DNA of 32,838 nt, taken from Thermoplasmatales archaeon (GTDB lineage: Archaea > Thermoplasmatota > E2 > DHVEG-1). Shown here one piece after another: positions 9,229-16,815 of the stretch (the first letter of the stretch is position 1; the number at the start of each line of letters is the position of its first letter). Location: assembly GCA_030672305.1 (NCBI GenBank), contig DAOVGR010000078.1, forward strand, positions 1-32,838, in the 5' to 3' direction. The notes beneath the pieces were generated by a model that was given only the letters and a program-made list of their open reading frames with translations, was not told where the DNA came from and ran no database searches. A program made the translations under genes and the position numbers.

Positions 9229-10416
9229 TTACTCTATTATAATAGGTTTTTTTCTAAATATTAACAATATTATTGAAAAAACCAAAGATGAAAATCCTAA
9301 AATAATAAATGGAATCCAAATACCAAAAATATCTGAAAATAAACCTCCAAAAAATAAAAATAAAGTACTTCCACCAAGTTGCAAGGTAAAAATTGTTCCA
9401 AAAGTTTTTCCTTCAACAGATTCATGTGTAATTTCAGAAATATATGTAATAATTGCAGGAAATGTAATAAAGACTGTAATACCCATTAGAACAATTATTA
9501 GAATAATTAATGAAATATTTGTAAAATAGGTAATTAAAATACTGGTTATTCCAATTGTAAAATATGATAAAAATACTAAATTATTTCTACCAAATTTATT
9601 GCATATTCTACCATATAATATTGACGAAATACTGCCAATTCCAATCCAAATAGATACAATTAAACCGATACTTGTTAAAGATAGATCAGTTCTTTCTGTT
9701 AAAAATAAAGGAAGATAAGTAATTATAACTCCCCATGAAGATCCACTAATTATAAAGGCAGGAATTATTAGTTTAATTCTTTTTAAAAAAATTGCATTTT
9801 CCTTAAAAGCCTCTTTAATTGTTTGTCTTTTTGAAATTTTATTTACAACAAGATATTCATCTTTTATATTACGGGTTATAACAATACCTGCAAGAAGTAT
9901 AATAGCACCTGCTATTGACCATAAGTATAATGGGTACTTCCAATTGGTAATCTCTGATATATAAAGTGTTGTTGAAATTGCAATAAATGCACCGATATCT
10001 GCTAATCCACTTTGAATTCCCATTGCCCAACCAAGTCTGTGATTTTTAAAAATTCTTGAAACCCAACCAATACCTATAGGATGGAAAAAACTGGCAGCAA
10101 TCCTTAGTAAAAACATCAGTAGAATTAATGAATAAAATCCTTTTGTTAGTGTAAAAAGTAACATTGATATGCTTATCAAAAGAATCCCAAGTGAAAGTAT
10201 TGTTCTTGAATTTTTACCATCAGAAATTCTTCCTATCATTAATTGAAAGATAATATTAATTAAAAGCGACCCACCAGTAATTATCCCGATTTGCGTATAG
10301 CTCAAATCAAAAATTATTTTAAAAATTGGAAAAAGTATTGGAATTGCAGCAACCGTTCCATCATTTAATGCATGATATAGACCTACTGTAGAAAGTATTC
10401 TTAGTTTCTCATTCAT
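9229..10416 (-). CDS. MFS transporter, Fsr (fosmidomycin-resistance)-like
   Basis: 395 aa integral membrane protein with about twelve hydrophobic helices and almost no soluble domain, the standard major facilitator layout. HALNDG near 15-20 in the first helix and the short loop motif GRISDGKNSR at 62-71 between helices 2 and 3 (echoed by GRICNKFGRNN in the second half) resemble the Fsr/bacterial drug-efflux branch. Members export drugs or small organic molecules using the proton gradient; substrate cannot be read from sequence. The gene is AT-rich and Ile-rich, as expected for membrane proteins here. It may be co-transcribed with argF downstream, but no functional link is evident. Confidence 0.82.
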   Translation of the reverse strand: MNEKLRILSTVGLYHALNDGTVAAIPILFPIFKIIFDLSYTQIGIITGGSLLINIIFQLMIGRISDGKNSRTILSLGILLISISMLLFTLTKGFYSLILLMFLLRIAASFFHPIGIGWVSRIFKNHRLGWAMGIQSGLADIGAFIAISTTLYISEITNWKYPLYLWSIAGAIILLAGIVITRNIKDEYLVVNKISKRQTIKEAFKENAIFLKRIKLIIPAFIISGSSWGVIITYLPLFLTERTDLSLTSIGLIVSIWIGIGSISSILYGRICNKFGRNNLVFLSYFTIGITSILITYFTNISLIILIIVLMGITVFITFPAIITYISEITHESVEGKTFGTIFTLQLGGSTLFLFFGGLFSDIFGIWIPFIILGFSSLVFSIILLIFRKKPIIIE

Positions 10417-10482
10417 ATATTTAATCTAGCTTGAATAAAAAATTATTTTATATTAATTTTCTATTTAAATAAAGTGTAATGT

Positions 10483-10492
10483 TTTATAAATA
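10483..10492 (+). promoter_or_regulatory. TATA box of fen, leaderless spacing
   Basis: TTTATAAATA is centred about 28 bp before the fen ATG at 10516. Start of transcription is therefore expected at or next to the start codon, which has no Shine-Dalgarno. The divergent MFS gene begins 66 bp to the left. Confidence 0.55.
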
Positions 10493-10515
10493 ATCAAGCA
10501 ATATTAGGTTTTAAG

Positions 10516-11538
10516 ATGGGAGTTGATATTGGAGATTTATTCAAACAAGAAAAAATATCATTTAAAGATTTACATGATAGAATAATTGTAATAGATGCTT
10601 ACAATGTTATTCATCAGTTTTTATCAAGTATACGACAAAGAGATGGTACACCATTAAAAAATTCAAAGGGTGAAATCACATCTCATTTAACTGGTCTTTT
10701 ACATCGAACTGGAAATATGGTAGAAGCAAGAATTAGACCGGTTTATGCCTTTGATGGTAAACCACATCTATTAAAAGCTAAAACACTTGAGGAACGAAAA
10801 AAAAGAAAAGAACTTGCTGAAAAAGAATGGAAAGAAGCATTAGAAGCAGGAGATATAAAAAAGGCGAGGACTAAAGCTCAGCAAACATCCAGGGTAACTA
10901 ATGAAATCATTCAACAAAGCAAACAATTACTAGATGCTCTTGGGATTCCATATATACAGTCACCATCTGAAGGGGAAGCACAAGCAAGTTATATGGTAAA
11001 AAAGGGTGATGCTTATGCTGCTGGTTCGCAAGATTTTGACTGTCTTTTGGTTGGTTCACCAATTCTAGTTAGGAATTTAACAGCATCGACAAGACGTAAA
11101 CTACCAGGAAAGGAAGCATATACTAAGATTAATCCACATCAAATTCGATTGAAATCAAACCTCAAGTTACTTGGTATAACTCAAAAACAACTCGTAGATA
11201 TGGCAATTCTTATAGGAACTGATTTCAATGACGGGATTAAAGGAATAGGCCCTAAAAAAGGTTTGAATTTAATTAAGAAAAATGGCAATGTTGAAAATGC
11301 ATTAGCAACTGTTGGTGGGGAAAAACTACCATCATTTGATGAGATAAAGGAAATTAGAAAAATATTTTTAGAACCTAATATCACAGATGATTATTCTCTT
11401 GACTGGCCTGGTTCAGATAATGAAAAAGTAATAAAGATTCTTTGTGACAATCATCAATTTACTCTAGAGCGAGTGGAACCTATTCTTGAAAAATTTTCAA
11501 ATATAAAACAAATGATGAAACAAAAAACATTGTTTTGA
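10516..11538 (+). CDS. fen: Flap endonuclease 1
   Basis: Structure-specific 5' nuclease that removes flaps during Okazaki-fragment maturation and base-excision repair, normally docked to PCNA. The 340 aa and both nuclease regions are intact. Metal ligands are Asp27 (VIDAYN), Asp80 (AFDGKP), Glu152 and Glu154 (SEGEAQAS), Asp173 and Asp175 (SQDFDCLL) and Asp236 (GTDFNDGIKGIGPKKG, the helix-three-turn-helix). The C-terminus stops at QKTLF, shorter than the usual PCNA-interaction box, which continues to a pair of aromatic residues. So PCNA binding may be altered. The gene starts at the mature archaeal N-terminus MGVDIGDLF. A convergent DUF4314 gene begins 7 bp past the stop. Confidence 0.95.
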   Translation: MGVDIGDLFKQEKISFKDLHDRIIVIDAYNVIHQFLSSIRQRDGTPLKNSKGEITSHLTGLLHRTGNMVEARIRPVYAFDGKPHLLKAKTLEERKKRKELAEKEWKEALEAGDIKKARTKAQQTSRVTNEIIQQSKQLLDALGIPYIQSPSEGEAQASYMVKKGDAYAAGSQDFDCLLVGSPILVRNLTASTRRKLPGKEAYTKINPHQIRLKSNLKLLGITQKQLVDMAILIGTDFNDGIKGIGPKKGLNLIKKNGNVENALATVGGEKLPSFDEIKEIRKIFLEPNITDDYSLDWPGSDNEKVIKILCDNHQFTLERVEPILEKFSNIKQMMKQKTLF

Positions 11539-11545
11539 TATCTAT

Positions 11546-11743
11546 TTACTTTTTTATTACTTTGTATTTATCGATGCCAATTATCAAAGCAATTTTTTCT
11601 CCATTGTCCCATTCAACCCATATGAGTTCTTGTTCAGCATCAATATTTGTGACTGTTCCTATTGATCCTTTTTCTAAACTTGTTAGTCCATCGTCCATTT
11701 CAATAATTTTTATTCTATCGCCAACTTTAACTTTTTCTGACAA
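11546..11743 (-). CDS. DUF4314 family small protein
   Basis: 65 aa, VKVGDRIKIIEMDDG...GSIGTVTNID...VEWDNGEKIALIIGIDKYKVI. The pattern of a VGDR start, a GTVT strand, a WDNG turn and an LxxGxDxxxVI end is that of DUF4314, an SH3-like beta-barrel family of unknown function common in archaea. The start codon is TTG with GGAG about a dozen bases upstream. The antisense frame is also open over the same stretch, but it has no sensible protein character. It is convergent with fen, without evidence of a shared role. Confidence 0.7.
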   Translation of the reverse strand: MSEKVKVGDRIKIIEMDDGLTSLEKGSIGTVTNIDAEQELIWVEWDNGEKIALIIGIDKYKVIKK

Positions 11744-11981
11744 TTAAGCCCACTCCAACATTTACCCAAATACTACTGTATATAAGAAATTTTTTATAAT
11801 ACAACAAATTTATTTTAATATAAAAATATACATTAAATCGAGAGCAATATTACTTATATTCAAGCCATGAAACCTCAATTAATACCTTTTTTGATTACTC
11901 AAATATTTTTTTAAAATACCTATATATAAATAATAACAAAACTACAATTTGTATTATCTAATTATACACAATAAAAGAGAT
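11744..11981. other. AT-rich spacer
   Basis: About 240 bp between two leftward genes. It is very AT-rich with several TATA-like runs (for example near 11775-11800 and 11920-11930). It probably holds the DUF4314 promoter and the 3' end of the beta-helix gene transcript. I see no ORF or stable hairpin. Confidence 0.4.
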
Positions 11982-14153
11982 TTAACCAAACTTCCATACA
12001 ATTTTTGTATCAGAATCCTGATTACCCGCATTATCATATGCAATTACCTTAATTTCATAGGGGAATAATATAACTAGCTGATCCCAAGTCCAGCCATATG
12101 GTGGAGTATTATCAGTACTCATTAATTCATTATTAATATAGAACTCTACTTCATTTATTCCTGTAATATTATCTATAGCGAATACTTCGATGTTAATTTT
12201 TCCAATAATTAATGTATTAAAGATAATAAAACGAATTGGGATTCCAAACACAATTATATCTAATATATTTACGTATAAATAGCCATCCTGTGGTTTTGTT
12301 ATATAAACTTCTGGTGGTTCTAGATCAACCCCATTTGGAATCATCATTGGATAATTATCCTGGTTATCTCCACCGGGGATTGGATATGGTGTATCTCCAA
12401 TACCGTCACCATCGGTATCTTCACCTGTGTAATCATCCCAATAGTTACCTCTTTCACCATCATCCCAGAAATTTATTCCTTCATCATATGCATTTTGATT
12501 ATTTTCCATGAAGTTGTTATGATAAATATTATTATTTTCAGAAGCTACTGATAAAAAGATGCCATAATTATTATTATCAATTTTATTCCAGATTTCATTA
12601 ATACCATCATTATAATGGGTTATTTCATTACCTGTTGCAATATTTAAATGAATACCAATATTATTATTAGAAATTGTATTTCCTGCAATCCAATTATAAT
12701 TACTATTAACTTCTAATGCAATCCCAGAATGAACATTATTAATAATTCTATTAAAGAATATATCGGAGTTCTCTGCACTAATTAATAAGATACCCTGTTG
12801 ATTATCCTGTATAATTAAGGATGTAAGTATCACTTTAGAACTTTCAACGTAAATTCCTGCATGGTTTAATCCTGAGCCGCTATTCTGAACTTTTAAACCT
12901 GAAATTGATACAATTGAATTCAATATTGAAAGAACTGAACCTGCAGAATCCCCATCAATAAACGTAGTTTTTTCATTCTCACCTATTAAAGTCATTGATC
13001 GTTCAATAATTACGTTTTCGTAATATGTCCCTCTATATATATTAACAGTTCCAGATGTGTTAACTGCATCAACCCCATCTTGGATATTATCAAAATGATC
13101 ATACTCCCATCCAGGAGTATTTTCATCATAATCATCATCAACAAAAGTTTCTTCTGGAACCGGAAACTCTTCATAATACCAGCTAAGATTTACCTCAAAA
13201 ACTGTTGGTGTATGAACTTGATCCCCAGAGAGATTAATCTTCCACTGAACCCATTGTTTGTTTGGCACCTGAGTTATATCTGAATACCAAGTAGCATCTT
13301 GTAAACCAGATTCAGTTCCTGCAGCGCGAACCCAAGACTCAACATTAGTTCCACTTGGAATATCACTATGATTGATTAGATCTATATATTCTGGTTCTTT
13401 TTCTCCAGTATCATGAGTCTGAGAAATAAGACTTCCATCTGTTTCATATCCCTCACCTTCTTCCCTTTCTAAAGTTACCTTAACATCATCAACATAAACA
13501 TGTTCGTTTAAATCAAGACCTATTACATTCCATCGGATTCGGAAATTAATTGAGAAATATTTAGTATCAGTTATTTTTTCAGTATATTTTTCCCATGATC
13601 CCTGCCCGATGTTGTCTAGACGAGTAATAACAGTCCAGATGTTACCATCAAAATATTCTAAATTATACTCTCCTTCATCTGCATCTTCTGAATATGTCCA
13701 AAATTCTAAATAGATTGCACTTGTTGTGCTACCTGAAGTATCCATACTAGGAGTAATAAGGGATCCAGAACTCCCTAATAAAGTACCATCATGATCAGCT
13801 GAAAATTCTCCTGTATGCGCATGGTCATTTTCTTTGTTCCATTCTCCAGTTTCAAACCAACTATTTGGTGGCCAAATAGATTCAAAAGACTCTGGACCAA
13901 GAATTGTTTGATTAATTATAGCTATCTTTTCACTTAAAAAAAACGAATCTCTACTTACATTTATATTATATTTTGTTCCATTATTGAAATCTTCATCTGT
14001 TGTTTGAATCCAATAATCATATTCTCTTATTTGTTGACTTTTTTCATTTATAAAATTATTTTGTGATTTACTAACGGTTATATCAATACTTGTTCCTAAC
14101 AGAAGTATAATAGTTAGAAATAAAACACTTTTTTTTATAATATTTTGTCTCAT
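11982..14153 (-). CDS. Secreted NosD-type beta-helix protein
   Basis: 723 aa exported protein of unknown substrate. Residues 1-28 form a signal peptide. A jelly-roll, MAM-like domain covers about 95-230 (ESFESIWPPNSWFETGEWN opening, then SLITPSMDTSGS). A linker of beta structure follows, then a right-handed parallel beta-helix of NosD/PbH1 repeats (about 354-560) with repeated N-x-I and G-I-x-L turns, ending in the NosD signature NYWDDYTGEDTDGDGIGD. An Ig-like domain (about 612-723) closes it, with PPEVYITKPQDG and EVEFYINNELMSTDNTPPYGWTWD. Within this last domain sits an unusually hydrophobic insert. Beta-helix proteins of this kind bind or cleave polysaccharides or form surface layers. GGGAGAGG stands eight bases before the ATG. 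Confidence 0.85.
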   Translation of the reverse strand: MRQNIIKKSVLFLTIILLLGTSIDITVSKSQNNFINEKSQQIREYDYWIQTTDEDFNNGTKYNINVSRDSFFLSEKIAIINQTILGPESFESIWPPNSWFETGEWNKENDHAHTGEFSADHDGTLLGSSGSLITPSMDTSGSTTSAIYLEFWTYSEDADEGEYNLEYFDGNIWTVITRLDNIGQGSWEKYTEKITDTKYFSINFRIRWNVIGLDLNEHVYVDDVKVTLEREEGEGYETDGSLISQTHDTGEKEPEYIDLINHSDIPSGTNVESWVRAAGTESGLQDATWYSDITQVPNKQWVQWKINLSGDQVHTPTVFEVNLSWYYEEFPVPEETFVDDDYDENTPGWEYDHFDNIQDGVDAVNTSGTVNIYRGTYYENVIIERSMTLIGENEKTTFIDGDSAGSVLSILNSIVSISGLKVQNSGSGLNHAGIYVESSKVILTSLIIQDNQQGILLISAENSDIFFNRIINNVHSGIALEVNSNYNWIAGNTISNNNIGIHLNIATGNEITHYNDGINEIWNKIDNNNYGIFLSVASENNNIYHNNFMENNQNAYDEGINFWDDGERGNYWDDYTGEDTDGDGIGDTPYPIPGGDNQDNYPMMIPNGVDLEPPEVYITKPQDGYLYVNILDIIVFGIPIRFIIFNTLIIGKINIEVFAIDNITGINEVEFYINNELMSTDNTPPYGWTWDQLVILFPYEIKVIAYDNAGNQDSDTKIVWKFG

Positions 14154-14253
14154 TTAAATGACCTCTCCCGAATAAATGTATATTTAATATATTAATATGT
14201 AATAAATTTTTCTAATATCTTTTAATACATCTATAAATGTTTACTGACTCAAT

Positions 14254-14263
14254 TTTATATAAA
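14254..14263 (-). promoter_or_regulatory. Candidate TATA box of the beta-helix gene
   Basis: TTTATATAAA on the reverse strand, about 100 bp upstream of the ATG at 14153. It would give a leader near 78 nt containing the GGGAGAGG ribosome site. Other AT-rich boxes nearby make the choice uncertain. Confidence 0.4.
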
Positions 14264-14328
14264 TATTCTATGCTAAAAATATCTTGAATGTATATTAATT
14301 TAAAATATATACAAGAAAAATATCTATA

Positions 14329-14400
14329 TGCGGATACCGGGATTTGAACCCGGGCAAGTGGCTTGGGAAGCCACTATCATAACCACTAGATCATACCCGC
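14329..14400 (-). tRNA. tRNA-Gly (anticodon CCC)
   Basis: Reading the reverse strand, acceptor strands GCGGGTA and TATCCGC pair over seven positions with one G-U. The anticodon arm GTGGC/GCCAC encloses the loop TTCCCAA, so the anticodon is CCC. The T arm is CCGGG-TTCAAAT-CCCGG. Discriminator base is A (position 14329) and no CCA is encoded. No intron is present. It reads GGG glycine codons. Confidence 0.93.
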
Positions 14401-14402
14401 GT

Positions 14403-14725
14403 GTCACATGAAAATAGCCAAGCCACATGATATTGGCCAAAACGTCAAGAATCTATGAGGTTTAGGCATTATCATATGGTATATGTAAATTGTATTATTT
14501 AATGAAAATTGTAGGTGTTAAAATCCATATGTAAATGTTCAGTTTTATTGCAAAAAGAATTTAAAATCCTTAATAGATAACTATTTAAGATAATATATTG
14601 TATATAGCAACAGGAAAGAATAAAGATAACAGTTTCATAATTTCGTTTTTTCGGACTTTTGAGATTTTTTATTTTCCGCTCTTTTACTCATCTTAGACAC
14701 TATAGTCTGAGGAGGTGATAAGTAT
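14403..14725 (+). promoter_or_regulatory. Spacer and probable long leader of the cold-shock gene
   Basis: About 320 bp without a gene. The left part must carry the leftward tRNA promoter. On the right, TATA-like elements around 14583-14600 could start a transcript near 14617, giving a U-rich leader of about 110 nt. That leader ends in a small stem (TTAGAC 14693-14698 with GTCTGA 14705-14710, loop ACTATA) that abuts a perfect GGAGGTGAT at 14711-14719. Cold-shock mRNAs often have long structured leaders, so control at translation is plausible. Confidence 0.4.
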
Positions 14726-14926
14726 ATGAAAGGAACTGTAAAATGGTACAATGATATGAAAGGATTTGGCTTCATAGCAAACGAAGACGGAAAGGAAGTC
14801 TTTGTTCATAGAACCGCTTTACCAATGGGATCAGGTCTCTATGAAGGAGATCAAGTTGAATACGAGATCGAAGACTCTGATCGCGGGCAACGGGCAACCA
14901 ATGTAAAGAAGCTGAAAAAGTCTTAA
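14726..14926 (+). CDS. Cold-shock domain protein (CspA-like)
   Basis: 66 aa single cold-shock domain, an OB-fold that binds single-stranded RNA or DNA and melts RNA secondary structure. It begins MKGTVKWYNDMKGFGFI, with RNP1 at KGFGFI (12-17) and RNP2 at VFVHRTAL (25-32). Length and start are exactly family-typical. GGAGGTGAT stands six bases before the ATG, the best ribosome site in the window. Bacterial-type Csp proteins occur patchily in archaea, mainly mesophilic or cold-adapted ones, and probably arrived by transfer. The following tandem stem-loops (14960-15008) could be its terminator. Confidence 0.92.
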   Translation: MKGTVKWYNDMKGFGFIANEDGKEVFVHRTALPMGSGLYEGDQVEYEIEDSDRGQRATNVKKLKKS

Positions 14927-14959
14927 GTATGTGGTTGTGAAACATTTACAAGAAAAATG

Positions 14960-15008
14960 CAATCTAAATTAAAAGTCTAGATTGTAATTATACATATAGA
15001 AATATGTA
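14960..15008 (+). terminator. Two tandem stem-loops after the cold-shock gene
   Basis: CAATCTA (14960-14966) pairs perfectly with TAGATTG (14978-14984) across an 11-base loop. TACATAT (14991-14997) pairs perfectly with ATATGTA (15002-15008) across AGAA. They lie 34 bases after the stop codon, in AT-rich DNA. They may end or stabilise the csp transcript; neither is followed by a long T run. Confidence 0.4.
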
Positions 15009-15388
15009 AGAAAAAATGACAGAAAAAACAACAAAAAAAAGAACAACTAAAGAAAAAAAAACAATAAGAAAATTGAGGTGATATAATAGCAACTAAATTA
15101 GAGCGGTTAAAAAAAAGGCATACAAAAAATAAAATGCAACGGAAAAAAGCAAGATGTAATTAATTTGTTTATGAAAATTAAAGAGAAGATAAAGAAGTAT
15201 GGTATAAAATATATTCTGTAATGATGAATTACAAAAAACCGTTTGATGAATTAGTTAATGGTGCTAATGTAAAAATATAAAAATAAAGGGTTTTAGGACA
15301 CATACTTCCAACGTTTAATGAGAAAAGTATGATTGTAAGAATATGTTTAAAGAAAGGTTAAAATATTGCAGGAAGGTGTAGAAAGAAT
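15009..15388. other. Gene-poor stretch with fragmentary lysine-rich frames
   Basis: No convincing gene. A 21-codon ORF at 15016-15081 (MTEKTTKKRTTKEKK...) ends in a GAGGTGAT that is positioned like a ribosome site for a second frame starting with ATA at 15086 (IATKLERLKKRHTKNKMQRKKARCN, stop at 15161-15163). Two further short ATG frames of 16 and 19 codons follow. These could be tiny basic peptides, remnants of a broken gene or chance, since poly-A DNA favours lysine-rich frames. The ribosome-site-like spacing before an ATA codon is the only hint of former coding. Confidence 0.3.
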
Positions 15389-15583
15389 ATGGTCAGGATT
15401 GGAATTAAATATAAAAAAGTAGTTGAGTTATTTAATGAAAAAACAGGTGAAGTAGTAAGGGTAATCCGTTTCCGTAATTCAATAGCATTTAACGATTTTT
15501 TAAAAGGTTTCAGAGCAATGAGATATCCCGGTTATGGTTGGAGATATAAAGATAAAGGAAAAAAGACGGAAAACATGAACTAA
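15389..15583 (+). CDS. Small basic hypothetical protein, 64 aa
   Basis: Begins MVRIGIKYKKVVELFNEKTGEVV. The first half looks like a beta-hairpin (KKVVELFNEKTGEVVRVIRF), the middle is helical with aromatic residues (NSIAFNDFLKGFRAMRYPGYGW), and the tail is basic and disordered. The overall charge is strongly positive, consistent with nucleic-acid binding, though no family is recognised. AGGAAGGTG about 12 bases before the ATG supports translation. It sits among other very small genes between the cold-shock and CDF genes. Confidence 0.6.
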   Translation: MVRIGIKYKKVVELFNEKTGEVVRVIRFRNSIAFNDFLKGFRAMRYPGYGWRYKDKGKKTENMN

Positions 15584-15609
15584 CCATCTCTTTATATATT
15601 AAGTTGAGA

Positions 15610-15744
15610 ATGAAATATCACGTCAACAGAGGGAAAACCTGTATTGTATCAGGATGCAAGAATAAGGCTAAAGTAAAAGGCTTGTGTATTATGTGTTATC
15701 AGAAAGGGAAAAAGAAAGGATTTTTAGGAGTTCGTGGAAAATAA
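15610..15744 (+). CDS. Small zinc-finger-like protein, 44 aa
   Basis: MKYHVNRGKTCIVSGCKNKA onward, with a C11-x4-C16-x9-C26-x2-C29 pattern in a lysine-rich peptide. The CxxxxC...GLCxxC-Y spacing resembles the short zinc knuckle CxxxGCxxxAxxxGLCxxHYxR found in phage and HNH-associated proteins, here with Cys in place of His. It is followed directly by a basic GKKKG tail. This points to a small metal-binding, nucleic-acid-interacting protein; the function is unknown. Ribosome-site support is weak (GAG only), and a TTTATATA at 15591-15598 is too close to act for this start, so it may be read from an upstream transcript. Confidence 0.6.
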   Translation: MKYHVNRGKTCIVSGCKNKAKVKGLCIMCYQKGKKKGFLGVRGK

Positions 15745-15790
15745 ATCATCATTTTTGTATTTTGCTGTGATTTTTGATATTTGCAAAAAA

Positions 15791-15800
15791 TTATAAATAT
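15791..15800 (+). promoter_or_regulatory. TATA box of the CDF transporter gene
   Basis: TTATAAATAT preceded by an A-rich run is centred about 30 bp before ATG 15826, which lacks a ribosome site. This is leaderless spacing. Confidence 0.5.
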
Positions 15801-15825
15801 TTGAGTTTTAGCAGCTTTCATAATT

Positions 15826-16719
15826 ATGAAAGAAGGCATAGTTGAAAAGGCTGACAAATTAGCAGGTTATACTGCATTTATACTAATTATTTTAGGTGTA
15901 ATACAGATTATTTACGGTGAATATATCTCCAAAAGCATAGCCCTTACTGCAAATGGTATTGATTGTATTGGTGATGGATTTGTATCCGCTGTTGTTTGGA
16001 TTGGTTTAATGTTTTTTAAGAGACCAGCTGATAAACGTTTTCATTATGGATATTACAAAATGGAAAATCTAGCTTCAGGAATAGCGGCTGTTGTAATGAT
16101 TGGTCTTGCAATCTTTATTGCTTTTAGATCTTTTAATCAATTTATAAATCCACATCCAGTAGAAACACCACTAGTAGGCGCAATTATAGCATTTATTGCA
16201 GCTGTAATTGCATTAAGTCTTGGAGTTTATAAATTTAGAAAATCAAAAAAATCAAAAATGAGCTCCGTAAAACTTGAAGCATTTAATACAATTAAAGATG
16301 GAACAGCATCAGGATTAACAGTTGTTGCTTTAGTGCTTTCTTCACAAGGAATTTATATTGCAGATGGAATTGTTGGTTTAATTATTGCAATAATAATTAT
16401 TACTATAGGTTTTGCTGCAATTAAAGAAAGTAGCTATATTCTTATTGATGCATGTGACGGTGAATGTGTTGATATGAGTTATAGTATAAAGCAAATCGCA
16501 CAAGAATTTAAAGACGTGAAATCTGCTCATATTGTAAGATTAAGAAAATCTGGACCAATTTTTCAAGGTGAAATGGAAGTAGAAGTTTCTGATGATATGA
16601 CAATCAAAGAATTCAATAAAATTAAAGAAAATGTTAATAAAAAGATTAAAGAATTATTTCCTGAAATTGAAAGAGTTACAATAACTGCAAAAATAAAAGA
16701 TAGTTTAGATAATAAATAG
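15826..16719 (+). CDS. Cation diffusion facilitator (CDF) transporter
   Basis: 297 aa proton-coupled divalent-metal exporter. Six membrane helices span about 15-205, followed by a cytoplasmic ferredoxin-like CDF domain (about 215-290, with KSAHIVRLRKSG). Metal-site residues in helix 2 are Asp46 and Asp50 (GIDCIGD). In helix 5 the expected HxxxD is NxxxD: Asn154 and Asp158 in FNTIKDG. The HPYGH-like loop is replaced by HYGYYKME. The His-to-Asn change means zinc specificity should not be assumed; manganese or iron is possible. The gene has its own TATA box, starts at the expected N-terminus and appears monocistronic. Confidence 0.87.
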   Translation: MKEGIVEKADKLAGYTAFILIILGVIQIIYGEYISKSIALTANGIDCIGDGFVSAVVWIGLMFFKRPADKRFHYGYYKMENLASGIAAVVMIGLAIFIAFRSFNQFINPHPVETPLVGAIIAFIAAVIALSLGVYKFRKSKKSKMSSVKLEAFNTIKDGTASGLTVVALVLSSQGIYIADGIVGLIIAIIIITIGFAAIKESSYILIDACDGECVDMSYSIKQIAQEFKDVKSAHIVRLRKSGPIFQGEMEVEVSDDMTIKEFNKIKENVNKKIKELFPEIERVTITAKIKDSLDNK

Positions 16720-16815
16720 CTAAGGTTATTTAGCTAGTTATTGCAAAATATTGTTGATTATTTTTTTATTTATTTTATAGGAAACCTTAACTATTTTATG
16801 TTAATTTTACTGCTG

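Noticed and set aside
11535..11747. Rightward 70-codon ORF over the DUF4314 gene
   Set aside because: It is the antisense of a recognised family and its peptide has no domain character.
12236..12511. Rightward His- and Leu-rich 91-codon ORF within the beta-helix gene
   Set aside because: The composition is that of antisense to Asp/Asn/Gly-rich coding; there is no start signal.
14329..14430. Attachment site of an integrated element at the tRNA-Gly gene
   Set aside because: Archaeal elements often use tRNA 3' ends, but no second copy of the tRNA 3' end and no integrase are seen. The only repeat nearby is a 9-base inverted match to the anticodon arm.
15016..15081. 21-codon lysine-rich ORF as a gene
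   Set aside because: Poly-A-rich DNA readily gives Lys/Thr frames and there is no ribosome site. It is only mentioned in the spacer description.
16741..16815. Hydrophobic N-terminal extension of the sulfotransferase, suggestive of a membrane anchor
   Set aside because: It depends on a TTG start without ribosome site. The stretch looks like AT-rich promoter DNA, and the PAPS loop is normally close to the N-terminus.
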